DNA from: Desulfobacteraceae bacterium
GTDB taxonomy: Bacteria > Desulfobacterota > Desulfobacteria > Desulfobacterales > Desulfobacteraceae
NCBI GenBank assembly: GCA_016744295.1
Contig: JADGEQ010000030.1
Span: 1 to 64,000, forward strand
Reading direction: 5' to 3'
DNA length: 64,000 nucleotides
Positions 62,864 to 64,000 of this stretch are shown here, one piece after another. Numbering within the stretch: position 1 is the first letter of the stretch; each line of letters opens with the position of its first letter. The translations under genes were made by a program, and so were the position numbers. Below the pieces are notes generated by a model. That model ran no database searches, was not told where the DNA came from, and saw nothing but the letters and a program-made list of their open reading frames with translations.

Positions 62864-63791
62864 CCGTTACCCTTACTTCGGTTTCAAGTTTGATCTGATA
62901 TTTCTCAAATACAGTTTTTTGAACCAGTCGTTTCAGGGCCAGGATGTCTTCACATCTGGCATTGCAGGTATTGACAATAAAGTTGGCATGAATGTCCGAT
63001 ACCCGGGCGTCATTGATCTGCATCCCTTTTAGCCCGGCGTTTTCAATAAGTTTTCCCGCCGGGATATGGGGGGATGGGTTTTTAAAGAAACATCCTGCAC
63101 TGGCCAGGGATACCGGCTGGGAGCTTTTTTTGTTTTTCAGACTTTGGTAAAATATTTTTTTGATTATTTCAGGGTCTGTCTGGGTCAGGGTTAAACTGGC
63201 CCCCACGATGATCTTGTCTTTTAAATCAAGATTCCGATAGGAGAAAGCAAGTGCCTCTCGTTTAATGGTATGATAGGTCAGACTATTTGTATCAATGAGA
63301 TCCACAGAACCAATCACCTGGGAAATTTCCCAGGATGCCGTACCCGCATTCATCATGATGGCGCCTCCTAAGGTGCCGGGGATGCCTGCGGCAAATTCAA
63401 GTCCGGCGAGACCCTGGTCCATGGCAAACCTGCAAACCGTTGACAGACGTTCTCCGGCATCGGCGCAAATAATTTTTTTCTCTTCTTTGGCGTTCTCGTC
63501 TAGGTTGTTCTCTTCTATCCAGGGAAAGGATTTAAGTTCTCTGAGAATAATGACAAGTCCTCTAATACCCTTGTCCGAGACCAAAAGATTGGTCCCTCCA
63601 CCCATAATGGTGACAGGAATGTTTTCCTTTTTGGCTGTTGAAAGCAAGGCTGCAAGGGTCTGCCTGTTTGAGGGCAACCCCAGCAGATCTGCCGGTCCGC
63701 CTACCTTAAAACTGGTATGTTTGCTCAGGGGTTCCCGGGGCAGCAGTCCAAAGGTTTTCTGGATCCGGTTATATTTTTTTTCAACTATCAT
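62856..63791 (-). CDS. murB: UDP-N-acetylenolpyruvoylglucosamine reductase
   Basis: A 311-residue FAD enzyme that makes UDP-MurNAc. It has HTSFKVGGPADLLGLPSN, the flavin loop MGGGTNLLVSD, GLEFAAGIPGTLGGAIMMNAG and AGCFFKNPSPHIPAGKLIE, with the serine/arginine active-site region. It lacks the extra loop of type I enzymes, so it is of the type II (Gram-positive-like) class. It lies six bases after murC. Confidence 0.97.
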   Translation of the reverse strand: MIVEKKYNRIQKTFGLLPREPLSKHTSFKVGGPADLLGLPSNRQTLAALLSTAKKENIPVTIMGGGTNLLVSDKGIRGLVIILRELKSFPWIEENNLDENAKEEKKIICADAGERLSTVCRFAMDQGLAGLEFAAGIPGTLGGAIMMNAGTASWEISQVIGSVDLIDTNSLTYHTIKREALAFSYRNLDLKDKIIVGASLTLTQTDPEIIKKIFYQSLKNKKSSQPVSLASAGCFFKNPSPHIPAGKLIENAGLKGMQINDARVSDIHANFIVNTCNARCEDILALKRLVQKTVFEKYQIKLETEVRVTGE

Positions 63792-63797
63792 TTGTTT

Positions 63798-64000
63798 TTA
63801 TAAAATCTCCACCAATTTTTCCCCAAGGGTGTATATGTCACCCGCCCCAAGGGTAAGCACCATGTCACCTTCCCGCACCTTGTGGGTGATCATGGACAGG
63901 GCCTGGGTAAAATCCGGTGCAAAGGAGACCTCCTTATGGCCATGGGACCGGATCCCCTCACACAATAATGTGGAATCAACACCTTCAATGGCGGCTTCAC
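63798..64000 (-). CDS. murC: UDP-N-acetylmuramate-L-alanine ligase, C-terminus (cut by window)
   Basis: The last 66 or so residues of MurC, ending at TAA 63800-63798. Visible are VSFAPDFTQALSMI and the conserved end VLTLGAGDIYTLGEKLVEIL, which fit the C-terminal ADP-binding domain. The rest lies beyond the window. It heads the visible murC-murB-ftsQ-ftsA-ftsZ run. Confidence 0.9.
   Translation of the reverse strand, partial: EAAIEGVDSTLLCEGIRSHGHKEVSFAPDFTQALSMITHKVREGDMVLTLGAGDIYTLGEKLVEIL

Noticed and set aside
1..64000. CRISPR arrays, rRNA genes, prophage or plasmid origin
   Set aside because: No regularly spaced repeats, rRNA sequence, integrase or phage structural genes were seen. The holin-like gene at 57285 belongs to a mainly chromosomal family.

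Overview
The window comes from a sulfate-reducing deltaproteobacterium, most likely a Desulfobacteraceae member (Desulfobacterium, Desulfobacula or Desulfotignum type). The evidence is a Tmc transmembrane redox complex, which is known from sulfate reducers, a complete CODH/acetyl-CoA synthase operon with formate-tetrahydrofolate ligase and FolD, and a selenocysteine formate dehydrogenase. This combination points to acetyl-CoA oxidation or synthesis by the Wood-Ljungdahl route. The genus is inference from gene content only.

Layout. 1-1265 (minus): the end of an ACR3/bile-acid-symporter-like transporter and a small cysteine-rich protein. 1266-2192: a non-coding stretch holding a fragment of a sigma-54 activator ATPase, a palindrome with direct repeats, and a good -24/-12 promoter. 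2193-7799 (plus): tmcD-tmcC-tmcB-tmcA followed by a single-domain receiver and a receiver-PAS-kinase, in one tightly packed direction. 7808-8380: a broken radical SAM (biotin synthase-like) gene with an in-frame TAG. 8701-12085: a hybrid kinase and an NtrC-type regulator. 12089-12295: three near-identical upstream sites plus a -24/-12 promoter. 12366-22929: a chemosensory operon (small unknown protein, cheW, receptor with three zinc-binding modules, cheA, cheD, HDOD protein, cheY, cheX, cheB, cheR, receiver).

23182-24639 (minus): catalase with a Fur/PerR-like palindrome upstream. 25021-34626 (minus): cooC, a small unknown gene, acsE, acsC, acsB, acsA and acsD, read from acsD towards cooC. 35280-40483 (plus): fhs, folD and an ADP-forming acyl-CoA synthetase. 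40510-46281 (plus): a housekeeping run (DUF1844, ispE, tRNA-Gln, prs, rplY, pth, carD, rluD, alaX-like). 46282-48207: a large imperfect palindrome and two small unknown genes. 48352-51120 (minus): fdhA with UGA-encoded selenocysteine and a visible SECIS hairpin. 51336-55429 (plus): an RnfB/GltD-type fusion flavoprotein and a hybrid kinase. 55521-57614: pyrophosphatase, DUF2058 protein and a holin-like membrane protein. 57659-64000 (minus): the division and wall cluster murC-murB-ftsQ-ftsA-ftsZ, then a radical SAM protein.

How the parts may work together: CODH/ACS, AcsE, FolD, Fhs and FdhA cover most of the carbonyl and methyl branches between acetyl-CoA and CO2. The ADP-forming synthetase can link acetate to acetyl-CoA. 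Tmc, and possibly the RnfB/GltD fusion, handle the released electrons. Several modules are joined to signal transduction genes, and two of them have sigma-54-type promoters.
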